A stretch of DNA of 35,989 nucleotides. It comes from Clostridia bacterium. GTDB lineage: Bacteria > Bacillota > Clostridia > Christensenellales > Borkfalkiaceae. The notes beneath the pieces were generated by a model. The model was given only the letters and a program-made list of their open reading frames with translations, made no database searches and was not told where the DNA came from. Shown piece by piece: positions 23,243-30,930 of this stretch. How positions within the stretch are numbered: the first letter of the stretch is position 1; every line of letters begins with the position of its first letter. The translations under genes and the position numbers were made by a program. Location of the stretch: NCBI GenBank assembly GCA_017886545.1, contig JAGHJS010000046.1, positions 86,400-122,388 of the forward strand. The letters run 5' to 3'.

Positions 23243-25030
23243 TTATTTGCTGCTGAGTTCTTTATATAGATTATAATACAAACCTCTCCGTTTTATCAAC
23301 TGTTCGTGCGTACCTTCTTCCGCAATTCCTTTATTTGCGATAAACAAGATCCTGTCCGCGTTGCGGATGGTGGACAAACGGTGCGCCACAATAAAAGACG
23401 TTCTGCCGCGGAGCATGACCTCCAGCGCGCTCTGGATGCGTTTTTCCGTATCGGAGGCGACGGAGCTTGTCGCTTCATCCAAAATAACGACGGATGGATC
23501 TTTCAGAATGATGCGTGCGAAACTGATCAGCTGTTTTTCACCCGCCGAAAGCCCTTCACCCTGTTCCGCAAGCTGCGTATAATACCCGTCCTGCAAACGC
23601 ATGATACATTCATCCGCAAAGATCGCTTTTGCCGCCGCGACGCACTCTTCATCTGTTGCATCGGGTCTTCCGTAACGGATGTTTTCCATGACCGTTCCTT
23701 TGAACAGGAACGGATCCTGCATCAACACGCCGACCTTCCTGCGCAGCGAATGCAGCTTGATATGCCGCACATCCACGCCGTCTATCTTGACGGCGCCGCT
23801 CTTTACGTCGTAAAAGCGCGTCATCAGGTTGATTACGGTCGTCTTCCCCGCTCCCGTCGGCCCCACAAGGGCGATCGTCTCGCCGGGGCAGACATGCAGA
23901 TCAAAATGCTCGAGAATATTCAAACCTTCTTCATAGCAGAAAGTCACGTCCTCAAAATCCACCGTCCCATGCACATCGCCAAGCTCTACGCTTTCGGCGT
24001 CGTCCGCAATGGACGGAGGCGTATCGATCGTTTCAAATACCCGTTCAAGATTTGCGGATACCTGCGCAAGGTTCTGCACGATAACGGAAAGCTGCGTGAG
24101 CGGCGCGGAAAACAGCGTCATATAGCTGAGGAAAGCGACCGCCGTACCCGTGATCCCCGCGACGCCGCTCTGCTGCAGATAAAAGGCGAAGGCATACAGA
24201 AGCACCGTACCGATATTCCAAAACAATTCCACCACGGGCGTGTTCAGCTCATTGCGGCGCACGATGCGCATCCAATACTTTGCGCTGTCCAGCTGCAGAT
24301 CGTGATAGATCTGCTCATTGTATGCACTGCGGTTATAATTCTGAATGATCTTCTCGCCCATGATTGATTCGACGAGAAACGCCGAACGGTTGGAGACTTT
24401 CGCGCGGTGCGAGCGGAACAGCCTGCGGATCGCCCTGCGGATCAGGAATACACAGACCGCCAACGGTACCACGGCGCAGTAGACCGCCAAAGTCAGAAGC
24501 GGACTCAGAACGAGCATAATGACGGTAACCACAACGATCTTGACAACGTTCAAAATAAATGTCATCAGATAGTTCGTGAAAAAGTCGGCAAGCTCGGCGA
24601 TATAATCCGTTACCCGTACAACGATCTTCCCTGCGGGCCGATTGTCAAAATAATCAAACGGCAGCACCTGCAGTTTGTAAAATATGTCATGACGGATATC
24701 CGCTATGATCCCGTGCCCCATACGGCCCATCTTCCGCTGCTGAAAAAAGGTTATCCCGATCTCCGCCGCCCCCGCAAGCACGAAACAGCCGATCGCCACG
24801 GCAAATTGCCTGTAATCGTCCGAGAAATCCGGGATCACCGTATTCACGATGTATTGCAGCAGCAGCGGCGTTACCAGCGACGACGCGACCGCTATGAGCA
24901 TGAGCAGCAGAACAAGGATAAACATGCGCCTGTACGGCACGGCATAGCGGAGCAGCCGTTTAAGATTTTTTAAATCGATTTTCTGCTTTTCAACAGTTTC
25001 GTCCTGAAAGTATGTATTCCTCGTACTCAC
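23243..25030 (-). CDS. ABC exporter half-transporter, subunit 2 (catalytic ATP site)
   Basis: 595 residues, starting at a GTG that overlaps the stop of the upstream half-transporter (GTGA), with GGGAGGTG before it. The membrane domain has about six helices (residues 30-310). The ATPase domain has Walker A GPTGAGKTT, signature GEGLSAGEKQ, Walker B VVILDEATS with the catalytic Glu, and the H-loop His in FIVAHRLS. The D-loop is unusual: DEATSSVASDTE has Ala where Asp is normal (SALD/SSVD). Together with its partner it forms a heterodimeric exporter for drugs, lipids or peptides; the substrate cannot be read. Confidence 0.94.
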   Translation of the reverse strand: MSTRNTYFQDETVEKQKIDLKNLKRLLRYAVPYRRMFILVLLLMLIAVASSLVTPLLLQYIVNTVIPDFSDDYRQFAVAIGCFVLAGAAEIGITFFQQRKMGRMGHGIIADIRHDIFYKLQVLPFDYFDNRPAGKIVVRVTDYIAELADFFTNYLMTFILNVVKIVVVTVIMLVLSPLLTLAVYCAVVPLAVCVFLIRRAIRRLFRSHRAKVSNRSAFLVESIMGEKIIQNYNRSAYNEQIYHDLQLDSAKYWMRIVRRNELNTPVVELFWNIGTVLLYAFAFYLQQSGVAGITGTAVAFLSYMTLFSAPLTQLSVIVQNLAQVSANLERVFETIDTPPSIADDAESVELGDVHGTVDFEDVTFCYEEGLNILEHFDLHVCPGETIALVGPTGAGKTTVINLMTRFYDVKSGAVKIDGVDVRHIKLHSLRRKVGVLMQDPFLFKGTVMENIRYGRPDATDEECVAAAKAIFADECIMRLQDGYYTQLAEQGEGLSAGEKQLISFARIILKDPSVVILDEATSSVASDTEKRIQSALEVMLRGRTSFIVAHRLSTIRNADRILFIANKGIAEEGTHEQLIKRRGLYYNLYKELSSK

Positions 25031-26877
25031 GCGGCACCTCCCGCCGAAAGCTCTTCCTCGCCCGTATCCGCCGCCGCAGCCTGCAATTTATAGATCGCGG
25101 CGAAAGCGCCGTCCGCTTTTATCAATTCCCCGAACGTGCCGCGCTCGATGATCTCCCCGTCTTGCAAATACAGGATCTCATCGCAATCCTCTACCGCCGA
25201 AACGCGGTGCGCTGCGATCAGTACCGTCCGCTCGGGATAATTCTCGCGGATATTTGCCATCAGCCTGCGCTCCGTCGTCACGTCCAAAGCGCTCGTCGCA
25301 TCGTCAAAAACAAGGATCGGCGCATCTTTCAAAAGAGCGCGCGCAATGGAAACGCGCTGTTTCTGCCCGCCCGAAAGCCCGAAGCCGCGTTCGCCGACGA
25401 TCGTATCGTATCCGTCCGGCAGTGTTTCGATAAAACTGCTTGCCTGCGCGGCGCCCGCTGCTTTGCGTACCGCTTCCGAACGTACTTTCGGCGCGGAGAA
25501 CGATATGTTCGCGTTGATCGTGTTTGAAAACAGAAAAATATCCTGGAACACATAGGAAAATTCGGAACGCAGATCTTCCAAGGAGTAGTTGCGGACGTCC
25601 TTCCCTCCGAGTTCGATGCTTCCCGCCGTCACATCATATATGCGGACAAGGCTCTTCAGAAGCACGCTCTTGCCCGAGCCCGTTCCGCCCATGATGCCGA
25701 CCTTCTTTCCGTACGGAACGGACAGATCGATATGCTTCAAAAGCGCCTTCCCGTCCTCCGTAACGGATACGTCTTTTAATTCAATATCGGGCGAAGAGAT
25801 CTCCCGCACCGGTTCCGCAGGTTCAGGGATGCGCGTACGGCGTTCCAGAAAAGAGCGCAGACGTCCGCCCGAAACAAGGTAGAATTGGAACTGATACATA
25901 CTGTTGCTGATCTGCGTAAGGTGATCCATGATCTTCAGCACATATGTAACGGATGCGGTCATGATGCCGATCTCGAATTCTCCCGCAAGGACCAAAAGCG
26001 TACCGAGCGCGATCGTCGCAATGTAGGCGATCTGCCGTATTACGTTAAAGATCAGCCCGTAACGGGAGGAAATATCCACCTGCTCGTAATAAGCGCCGCG
26101 CAATGCCGCATTGACCCGATCGAATTTGTTTTCCTCATATTCCTCGTTGGAAAAGGAACGGATCAGCCGCACGGCATTGATATTTTCCTGTACGGTCAGA
26201 TTCATGTCCGCATTGCAGGTGCGGATCTTCTGCGATATGCGGCGCGCCTCACGCATATAGCGCACCAACGCGGCAAGCAGCGCAGGCGCGATCAGCGCGG
26301 GCAACAGCAGCATCCACGCGCTGTTCAGCGCCAGGATCGTACAGGAAAAGGCAAGGATATAAAAGCTGTCGCCGAACAGCATCAGCGTTCTGGAATACAG
26401 CTCTTTGAAGTTGATGATATCCGACGAAAGCGTCGTCAGCAATTCGCCCGTGTTGTAATCGGCTACGGTGCGGCTGTCCAGCTCGACAAGTTTTTTGTAC
26501 GTAAGGTCGCGCAGTTCGTTTTCCATCAGCAGACCGTTGTATTGGAAAAGCACGTTGCGCGCATACAGGATCACCTCGCGCAGCAGCACCAGAACGGCAA
26601 ACGCCGCCGTAAGCGCAAAAAAGAGGCGCCACGTCTTCGCCTGCCCGAACCTTCCGCTGACCAGAAACGCAAACAGCCCGCCGTCTTCCGCCGCGCCGTC
26701 CCCGAGAATATAATCGACGAACAGCGCGCTGATAAGCGGCAGCAGCAGCTCGGTCGTAATGGCAAGCACGCCCAAAAATTGCGTCAGTATGGCGACGGGC
26801 AGCCGCTTTTTCCAAAAGCGGCGCATCCCGAACGCAAACACGCCTTTATTCGGTTTCCCCTTTGTGTTGTCCCGCAT
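25027..26877 (-). CDS. ABC exporter half-transporter, subunit 1 (degenerate ATP site)
   Basis: 616 residues from the ATG at 26877 (MRDNTKGKPN), chosen because the upstream in-frame stretch overlaps the promoter; the Shine-Dalgarno AAAGAGAT is modest. About six membrane helices are followed by an ATPase domain: Walker A GGTGSGKSV, signature GLSGGQKQRVS, Walker B ILVFDDATSALD. The residue after the Walker B Asp is Asp rather than the catalytic Glu, typical of the degenerate half of heterodimeric exporters (BmrC/TM287 type). The H-loop is IAAHRVS. It is the first gene of the operon. Confidence 0.94.
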   Translation of the reverse strand: MRDNTKGKPNKGVFAFGMRRFWKKRLPVAILTQFLGVLAITTELLLPLISALFVDYILGDGAAEDGGLFAFLVSGRFGQAKTWRLFFALTAAFAVLVLLREVILYARNVLFQYNGLLMENELRDLTYKKLVELDSRTVADYNTGELLTTLSSDIINFKELYSRTLMLFGDSFYILAFSCTILALNSAWMLLLPALIAPALLAALVRYMREARRISQKIRTCNADMNLTVQENINAVRLIRSFSNEEYEENKFDRVNAALRGAYYEQVDISSRYGLIFNVIRQIAYIATIALGTLLVLAGEFEIGIMTASVTYVLKIMDHLTQISNSMYQFQFYLVSGGRLRSFLERRTRIPEPAEPVREISSPDIELKDVSVTEDGKALLKHIDLSVPYGKKVGIMGGTGSGKSVLLKSLVRIYDVTAGSIELGGKDVRNYSLEDLRSEFSYVFQDIFLFSNTINANISFSAPKVRSEAVRKAAGAAQASSFIETLPDGYDTIVGERGFGLSGGQKQRVSIARALLKDAPILVFDDATSALDVTTERRLMANIRENYPERTVLIAAHRVSAVEDCDEILYLQDGEIIERGTFGELIKADGAFAAIYKLQAAAADTGEEELSAGGAA

Positions 26878-26911
26878 GATCTCTTTGCCCCGTTTCGCAA
26901 GTCCGTATGAT

Positions 26912-26939
26912 ATTATATATATAAATCCACACCTGTCAA
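26912..26939 (-). promoter_or_regulatory. Strong sigma-A promoter of the ABC exporter operon
   Basis: Consensus TTGACA, 16 nt, TATAAT on the minus strand. +1 is near 26905, giving a leader of about 28 nt. It is divergent from the SRP RNA promoter about 60 bp away. Confidence 0.85.
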
Positions 26940-26996
26940 CGGTTTCGCACCAAAAAAATTTTTTATTTTTCTGTACGGGAATTTCCGTAAAATCGG

Positions 26997-27025
26997 TTGC
27001 AAAAACGGCGCGTTTACGGTACAAT
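26997..27025 (+). promoter_or_regulatory. Promoter of the SRP RNA gene
   Basis: TTGCAA, 17 nt, TACAAT on the plus strand. +1 is predicted at about 27032, which matches the first base of the 5'/3' terminal helix of the RNA. Confidence 0.8.
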
Positions 27026-27031
27026 AGCTAT

Positions 27032-27300
27032 GCTGTGCTAGGTGGGGAGTTAGCGGTGCCCTGTATCTGCAATCCGCTATAGCAGAACCGAACGCCTCTT
27101 TCGGATCGGCGCGTGGAAGGCCGCGCTCCGTAAGGGATGTTGATCGCAAGGTCTCATGCAACGTGCCGCCGTGAACCGTGTCAGGATAGGGATATAGCAG
27201 CACTAAGCGGATTTGTACGTGTGCCATGAGGTAGCTTTGCAGGAGTTACCTGCGGTTTTAACGCTTCGGCGCGTCTTTTCAACGGAGGATGCACAGTTTT
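27032..27300 (+). ncRNA. ffs: Signal recognition particle RNA (large Firmicutes type, with Alu domain)
   Basis: About 269 nt, closely resembling B. subtilis scRNA. The Alu-domain part includes GTGGGGAGTTAGCGG, TGCCCTGTATCTGCAATCCG and CTATAGCAG. The conserved helix-8 M-domain binding hairpin is GTCAGG-ATA-GGGA-TAT-AGCAGC (27180-27201), with a GNRA-type GGGA tetraloop where GGAA is commoner. The 5' CTGTGC (27033-27038) pairs with the 3' GCACAG (27291-27296). A T7 tract (27297-27303) then ends transcription. The RNA scaffolds Ffh for co-translational targeting of membrane proteins. The exact 3' end is inferred from the pairing and the T-tract. Confidence 0.93.
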
Positions 27301-27309
27301 TTTGCAGGA

Positions 27310-27343
27310 AAACGCCCCGTACCATCTCGGTACGGGGCGCGTT
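27310..27343 (-). terminator. Terminator after the SDR gene
   Basis: Perfect 10-bp stem GCCCCGTACC/GGTACGGGGC with a 5-nt loop, followed by GTTTTCC on the minus strand. The plus strand also has GCGTTTT, so it may back up SRP RNA termination. Confidence 0.85.
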
Positions 27344-28198
27344 TTATTGTTTATACGCCTTTTTGTTGATGAACTGCGTTGTACGGTCAGGCAAAACGCG
27401 CTTCGCCGCCGCATAAAATTTGCTCATCGCGCCGCAGCGGACGGAGAGAGGCGGATGCTTTTCGCAGAGCACTTCCACTACCTGCTTGGCGACCTCGCCG
27501 GCGCTCAGCCCGCCCTGCTCCATATTTGCCAGCGCCGCCGTCGCGCGCTTGAGCTTGGCGGCATATTCGCGGTTCTCCTCATCGGCATAGATCTTGCGTT
27601 TAAAGGTGAACCCCGTCGACGTACCTCCGGGCTGTACCGAACAGACATGGATATGATACGGTTCAAGCTCGATCGCTGCCGCTTTTGCAAGCATGTCCAC
27701 CGCGGCTTTGGAGCTGCTGTAAAAGCTGTCGAACGCAACGGGGAACGTGCCGCCCATCGAACTGACGAACACGATCCTGCCGCCGCGCTTTTTCAGGTGC
27801 GGCACCGCACATTTTAGCGCACGCAGCGCACCGAAGTAATTCACATCGAACAGATAGCGGTAATCCTTTTCATCGGCATATTCGATGGGCGCCGCCATGG
27901 AAAACCCTGCGCTGTATACGAGCGCATACAATCCGCCGGCGGCTTTGACCGCTTCGGCGACCGCTTTTTCGAGCGTATCCCCCACCGTAACGTCCGCCGC
28001 ATAATTTTTGACCCGCTGCATCGAACAGGGCGTACGCGAAATATTTACGACCGTAAATCCGCGCCCGATGAGGCGCAGCGCCGTTTCGTACCCGATCCCC
28101 GACGACGCGCCGACGATGATCACCGTCTTTTTTGCACCGTCCGCACGCAAAACCGCCGCTTTCTTTTCGGCGGTATTTTTGTTTTTCTCCGTTTCCAT
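27344..28198 (-). CDS. Short-chain dehydrogenase/reductase (SDR)
   Basis: 284 residues. The NAD(P)-binding motif is VGASSGIGYE (near residue 30). The NAG-type motif is replaced by VYSAGFS. The catalytic Ser is in VFVSSMGG and the catalytic pair is YSSSK, followed by VQPGGTSTGF. It is a classical SDR with an N-terminal polar extension of about 23 residues (METEKNKNTAEKKA). The substrate is unknown. The likely promoter (TATACT at 28227-28232) overlaps the end of the ZIP gene. The start has no good Shine-Dalgarno (only AGG 14 nt away), so the initiation site is less certain. Confidence 0.9.
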   Translation of the reverse strand: METEKNKNTAEKKAAVLRADGAKKTVIIVGASSGIGYETALRLIGRGFTVVNISRTPCSMQRVKNYAADVTVGDTLEKAVAEAVKAAGGLYALVYSAGFSMAAPIEYADEKDYRYLFDVNYFGALRALKCAVPHLKKRGGRIVFVSSMGGTFPVAFDSFYSSSKAAVDMLAKAAAIELEPYHIHVCSVQPGGTSTGFTFKRKIYADEENREYAAKLKRATAALANMEQGGLSAGEVAKQVVEVLCEKHPPLSVRCGAMSKFYAAAKRVLPDRTTQFINKKAYKQ

Positions 28199-28237
28199 GG
28201 CGAAAGTATTGCCTGCGCGCGCACAAAGTATACGCCT

Positions 28238-29026
28238 TCATGCAAAAAATTTTGCAACGACGTCTAACACCATCATCAGGGCGAACCCGCACACGATCCC
28301 GCCCGTGGCAAGTGTTTTACCTTCCGCACAGCAACCGGGGATCAGCTCCGCGCAGGAGACGGCGACCATGGCGCCCGCGGAAAAGGAGAGCGCCCACGGC
28401 AGAAGCGCGGAGATCGCCCCGACGGCAAGCGCGCCGAGCACGCCCGCGGCAATCTCCACACACCCGGAAAACTGCCCGTAAAAAAACGCTCTCCCTGCCG
28501 AATACCCCTGTCTTCGCATCGGAACGGACACACACAGCCCTTCAGGGAAATTCTGTATGCCGATCCCGAGCGCCAGAAGCGCCGCAGCCACCCAACCCGC
28601 CGCATCGCCTGCGACGACCGAGCCGAACGCAACGCCCACGGAAAACCCTTCGGGCACGTTGTGCAGCGTCATCGCGAAAAAGGTGAGCGCGCCGCTCCGT
28701 CTTTTTCCGTCCGAAAACCCGCGCAGACGTCGGAGCAACAGTTCGGCGCAGACGATAAACGCCCCGCCGGCAACAAAGCCCACCCCTAAAACAAGCGCGG
28801 TCATTGCCCCCGCATGCTCCAGCCGTTCGGCAGCGGGCAGCAGAAGCGAAAAGAAACTTGCGGCGATCATGATACCCGCCGCGCTCCCCTGCATCAGCGT
28901 CAGAACAGACGGGCGGATCCGCCCGGACAGAAAGACAAACGACGCGCCCAGCGCGGTCATCGCATAGGTGAACAGTGTTGCAAACAGTGCCTGCAGCCAT
29001 ACGGGCAGCCCCATCAGCCATTCCAT
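28238..29026 (-). CDS. ZIP-family divalent metal transporter
   Basis: The ATG at 29026 follows GGAGGAG, giving 262 residues. An in-frame ATG at 29059 overlaps the candidate promoter and is rejected. About eight membrane segments. The metal-path motifs are HNVPEGFSVG in TM4 and GIQNFPEGLCV in TM5, as in bacterial ZupT/GufA-like ZIPs. It would bring Zn2+ (or Fe/Mn) into the cell. The cytoplasmic loop between TM3 and TM4 is short and lacks the usual His-rich cluster. A candidate promoter (GTAACA-18-TACAAT, about 29058-29087) lies upstream. Confidence 0.93.
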   Translation of the reverse strand: MEWLMGLPVWLQALFATLFTYAMTALGASFVFLSGRIRPSVLTLMQGSAAGIMIAASFFSLLLPAAERLEHAGAMTALVLGVGFVAGGAFIVCAELLLRRLRGFSDGKRRSGALTFFAMTLHNVPEGFSVGVAFGSVVAGDAAGWVAAALLALGIGIQNFPEGLCVSVPMRRQGYSAGRAFFYGQFSGCVEIAAGVLGALAVGAISALLPWALSFSAGAMVAVSCAELIPGCCAEGKTLATGGIVCGFALMMVLDVVAKFFA

Positions 29027-29092
29027 GGCTTTCTCCTCCGTGTGATCGCTCACTGCCATTGTATGCGATGCGGCAAAAACCTGTTACAACAC

Positions 29093-29126
29093 GACAGGGA
29101 CCGCGCCGAACGGCACGGTCCCTGTC
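29093..29126 (-). terminator. Hairpin after the SufB(D)-like gene
   Basis: An 11-bp perfect outer stem GACAGGGACCG/CGGTCCCTGTC with an inner GCCG-AA-CGGC pairing, 13 nt past the stop codon. The following minus-strand bases GTGTTGTAAC are not a good T-tract, so termination efficiency is uncertain. Confidence 0.65.
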
Positions 29127-29139
29127 CATATGAAACGGA

Positions 29140-30057
29140 TCAGCTCAAAAATCCTTGTATTACGGCGTTTTCTGCCTCCTGTTCGGTCAGCCCCAGGCTC
29201 ATGAGCTTGACGAGCTGTTCCCCCGCGATCTTACCGACCGCGGCTTCGTGCACAAGGCTCGCCTCCGTGCTGACCGCGTCGATCTTGGGCGTCGACATGA
29301 TACGCGCCTGTTCCAGCACGATGCCGTCGCACTCCACATGCCCGAAGCATTCATTCTTTCCGATAAGGTCGGAACGAAAATGCTGCAAAGAATTCCCGCG
29401 CGCCACCGAGCGGCTGACAATATCCGCACGGCTGCCCTTGCCGCGCAGGGTCACTTTGAAATCGGTGACCGCCCGCTCTTCATGGTCGGTCAGGATCTTT
29501 TCCTTGACGAGCAGCGTTGCTTCCTTGCCGACGGTCGCATACGTCTTGCGGTCGGTATAGGTGACGCCGCCCAGCTGCGTGGATTCGAGGATAAAGCAGG
29601 CTTTTTCTTTCAGATATATTTTCGTCGTCGGATCGAACACCTTTTTCCCCGTGCCGCTGCCGTTCGCGTAATGCCGCTCAACATACCGCACTTTTGCGTT
29701 TTTCCCCACATAAAAGGTATGGATGCCGTCATGTTCGGCAGAATCGCAGGTATCGTTGTGGATGCCGCAGCCCGCAATGATCGTAACGTCGGCACCGTCG
29801 CCGATGTAAAAATCGTTGTAGACCGTATCCTGAAAATTCCCGACCGTCAACAGTACGGGGATATGCACCGATTTATTCTTTACACCGGGGCGGACGATGA
29901 TGTCGATGCCGTCCTTGTCCGTTTTGGAAACGATCTCAATGTCTTTATCGCTGTTGCGCGCAAGCAACTTCCCGTTTTTACGGATGTTGAAACTCCCCTC
30001 GGGAATATCGTGCAGGTCGGCAATGGTCGCCAGAAGTTCCTTATCGGTATTGTCCAT
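29140..30057 (-). CDS. Short SufB/SufD-like Fe-S cluster scaffold protein
   Basis: The ATG at 30057 follows AAGGAGG, giving 305 residues, clearly shorter than classic SufB (about 470) or SufD (about 420). It has the SufBD beta-helix core and the conserved C-terminal block: ARGNSLQHFRSD, CFGHVECDGIVL with the scaffold-type Cys, and LVHEAAVGKIAGEQLVKLM with the His. Only one such protein is encoded, so it probably forms a homodimer with SufC, as in minimal SufBC/SMS systems. No sufS, sufU, sufE or iscU lies beside it. Its start is 2 nt after the sufC stop, so the two are co-translated. Confidence 0.9.
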   Translation of the reverse strand: MDNTDKELLATIADLHDIPEGSFNIRKNGKLLARNSDKDIEIVSKTDKDGIDIIVRPGVKNKSVHIPVLLTVGNFQDTVYNDFYIGDGADVTIIAGCGIHNDTCDSAEHDGIHTFYVGKNAKVRYVERHYANGSGTGKKVFDPTTKIYLKEKACFILESTQLGGVTYTDRKTYATVGKEATLLVKEKILTDHEERAVTDFKVTLRGKGSRADIVSRSVARGNSLQHFRSDLIGKNECFGHVECDGIVLEQARIMSTPKIDAVSTEASLVHEAAVGKIAGEQLVKLMSLGLTEQEAENAVIQGFLS

Positions 30058-30059
30058 TG

Positions 30060-30782
30060 TTATACCTCCTTGACGCGCATCGCGCACAGAGCGGGACGTT
30101 CGGCAAGTTTTGCGAACATCTCTTCCCGCTTGCCCGCGCTGACGATCCTGTCATTTTCAAAGAGAACGATCTTATCTGCCGTTTCCAAAATTCTGTGCTG
30201 ATGGCTGACGATGATAACGGTCTTATCATGCAGACGGTTGAAAATGCGGACGAGATCCTCAAAGCTCCACAAATCGATCCCCGCTTCCGGTTCGTCCAGC
30301 AAAAACACCTCGCCGCCCTTAGCGATCGCCATGGCGAGTTCGATGCGCTTGAGCTCCCCTCCCGAAAGCGTGCCGTCGACCTGGCGGTCAATGTAATCGC
30401 GCGCGCAAAGCCCGACCGCCGAAAGGCAGTTGCACATCTGCCCGATATCCGGCTGTGAGCCGCTCGCGAGGCTCAGAAGTTTTTTCACGGTGATGCCTTT
30501 GAAGCGCACCGGCTGCTGAAAGGCGATCGTGAACCCGCGCTTTGCCCGCTCCGTAACGGAGAGCGGCGTCACGTCTTCCCCGTTGAACAAAATTTGCCCC
30601 GAAGTAGGTTTTTCCAGCCCCATCAGCAACTTGATCAGCGTCGACTTGCCGCTGCCGTTCGGCCCCGTGATCACGGTGATAGACGCGTCCTCGAACCGAA
30701 GGCTGACATCCTTCAATATATCCTGTTTCCTTCCCGTTGCTTCGTCTTTGACGGAGTAAGAAACTTTTTTCAGCTCTACCAT
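30060..30782 (-). CDS. sufC: SufC-like ATPase of Fe-S cluster assembly
   Basis: 240 residues from the ATG at 30782 (MVELKKVSYSV), preceded by AGGAGA. ABC ATPase motifs: Walker A TGPNGSGKST, Q-loop AFQQPVRFKG, signature GTLSGGELKRIE, Walker B VFLLDEPEAGIDL, H-loop IIVSHQHRI. The SufC-typical FQ.P and SGGE.KR elements favour SufC over a transporter ATPase. It would drive conformational change of the scaffold. There is no permease gene beside it, which supports this call. Confidence 0.93.
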   Translation of the reverse strand: MVELKKVSYSVKDEATGRKQDILKDVSLRFEDASITVITGPNGSGKSTLIKLLMGLEKPTSGQILFNGEDVTPLSVTERAKRGFTIAFQQPVRFKGITVKKLLSLASGSQPDIGQMCNCLSAVGLCARDYIDRQVDGTLSGGELKRIELAMAIAKGGEVFLLDEPEAGIDLWSFEDLVRIFNRLHDKTVIIVSHQHRILETADKIVLFENDRIVSAGKREEMFAKLAERPALCAMRVKEV

Positions 30783-30837
30783 AGATTCTCCTGCGCACCG
30801 CAAACGCGGCTGCGTACCATTCACAAAATTCTGCAAA

Positions 30838-30867
30838 ATTATAAAGCAAACGGCAACGCGCTGTCAA
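30838..30867 (-). promoter_or_regulatory. Sigma-A promoter of the sufC operon
   Basis: Consensus TTGACA, 18 nt, TATAAT on the minus strand. +1 is near 30831, giving a leader of about 49 nt. No IscR-like or Fur-like operator was recognised. Confidence 0.82.
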
Positions 30868-30930
30868 ATAAAACAGGCCGTTGCCGAAGCGCCGCGGGCG
30901 GCTGAAACCGCTCCGTTTTTGTTTCCGCGC

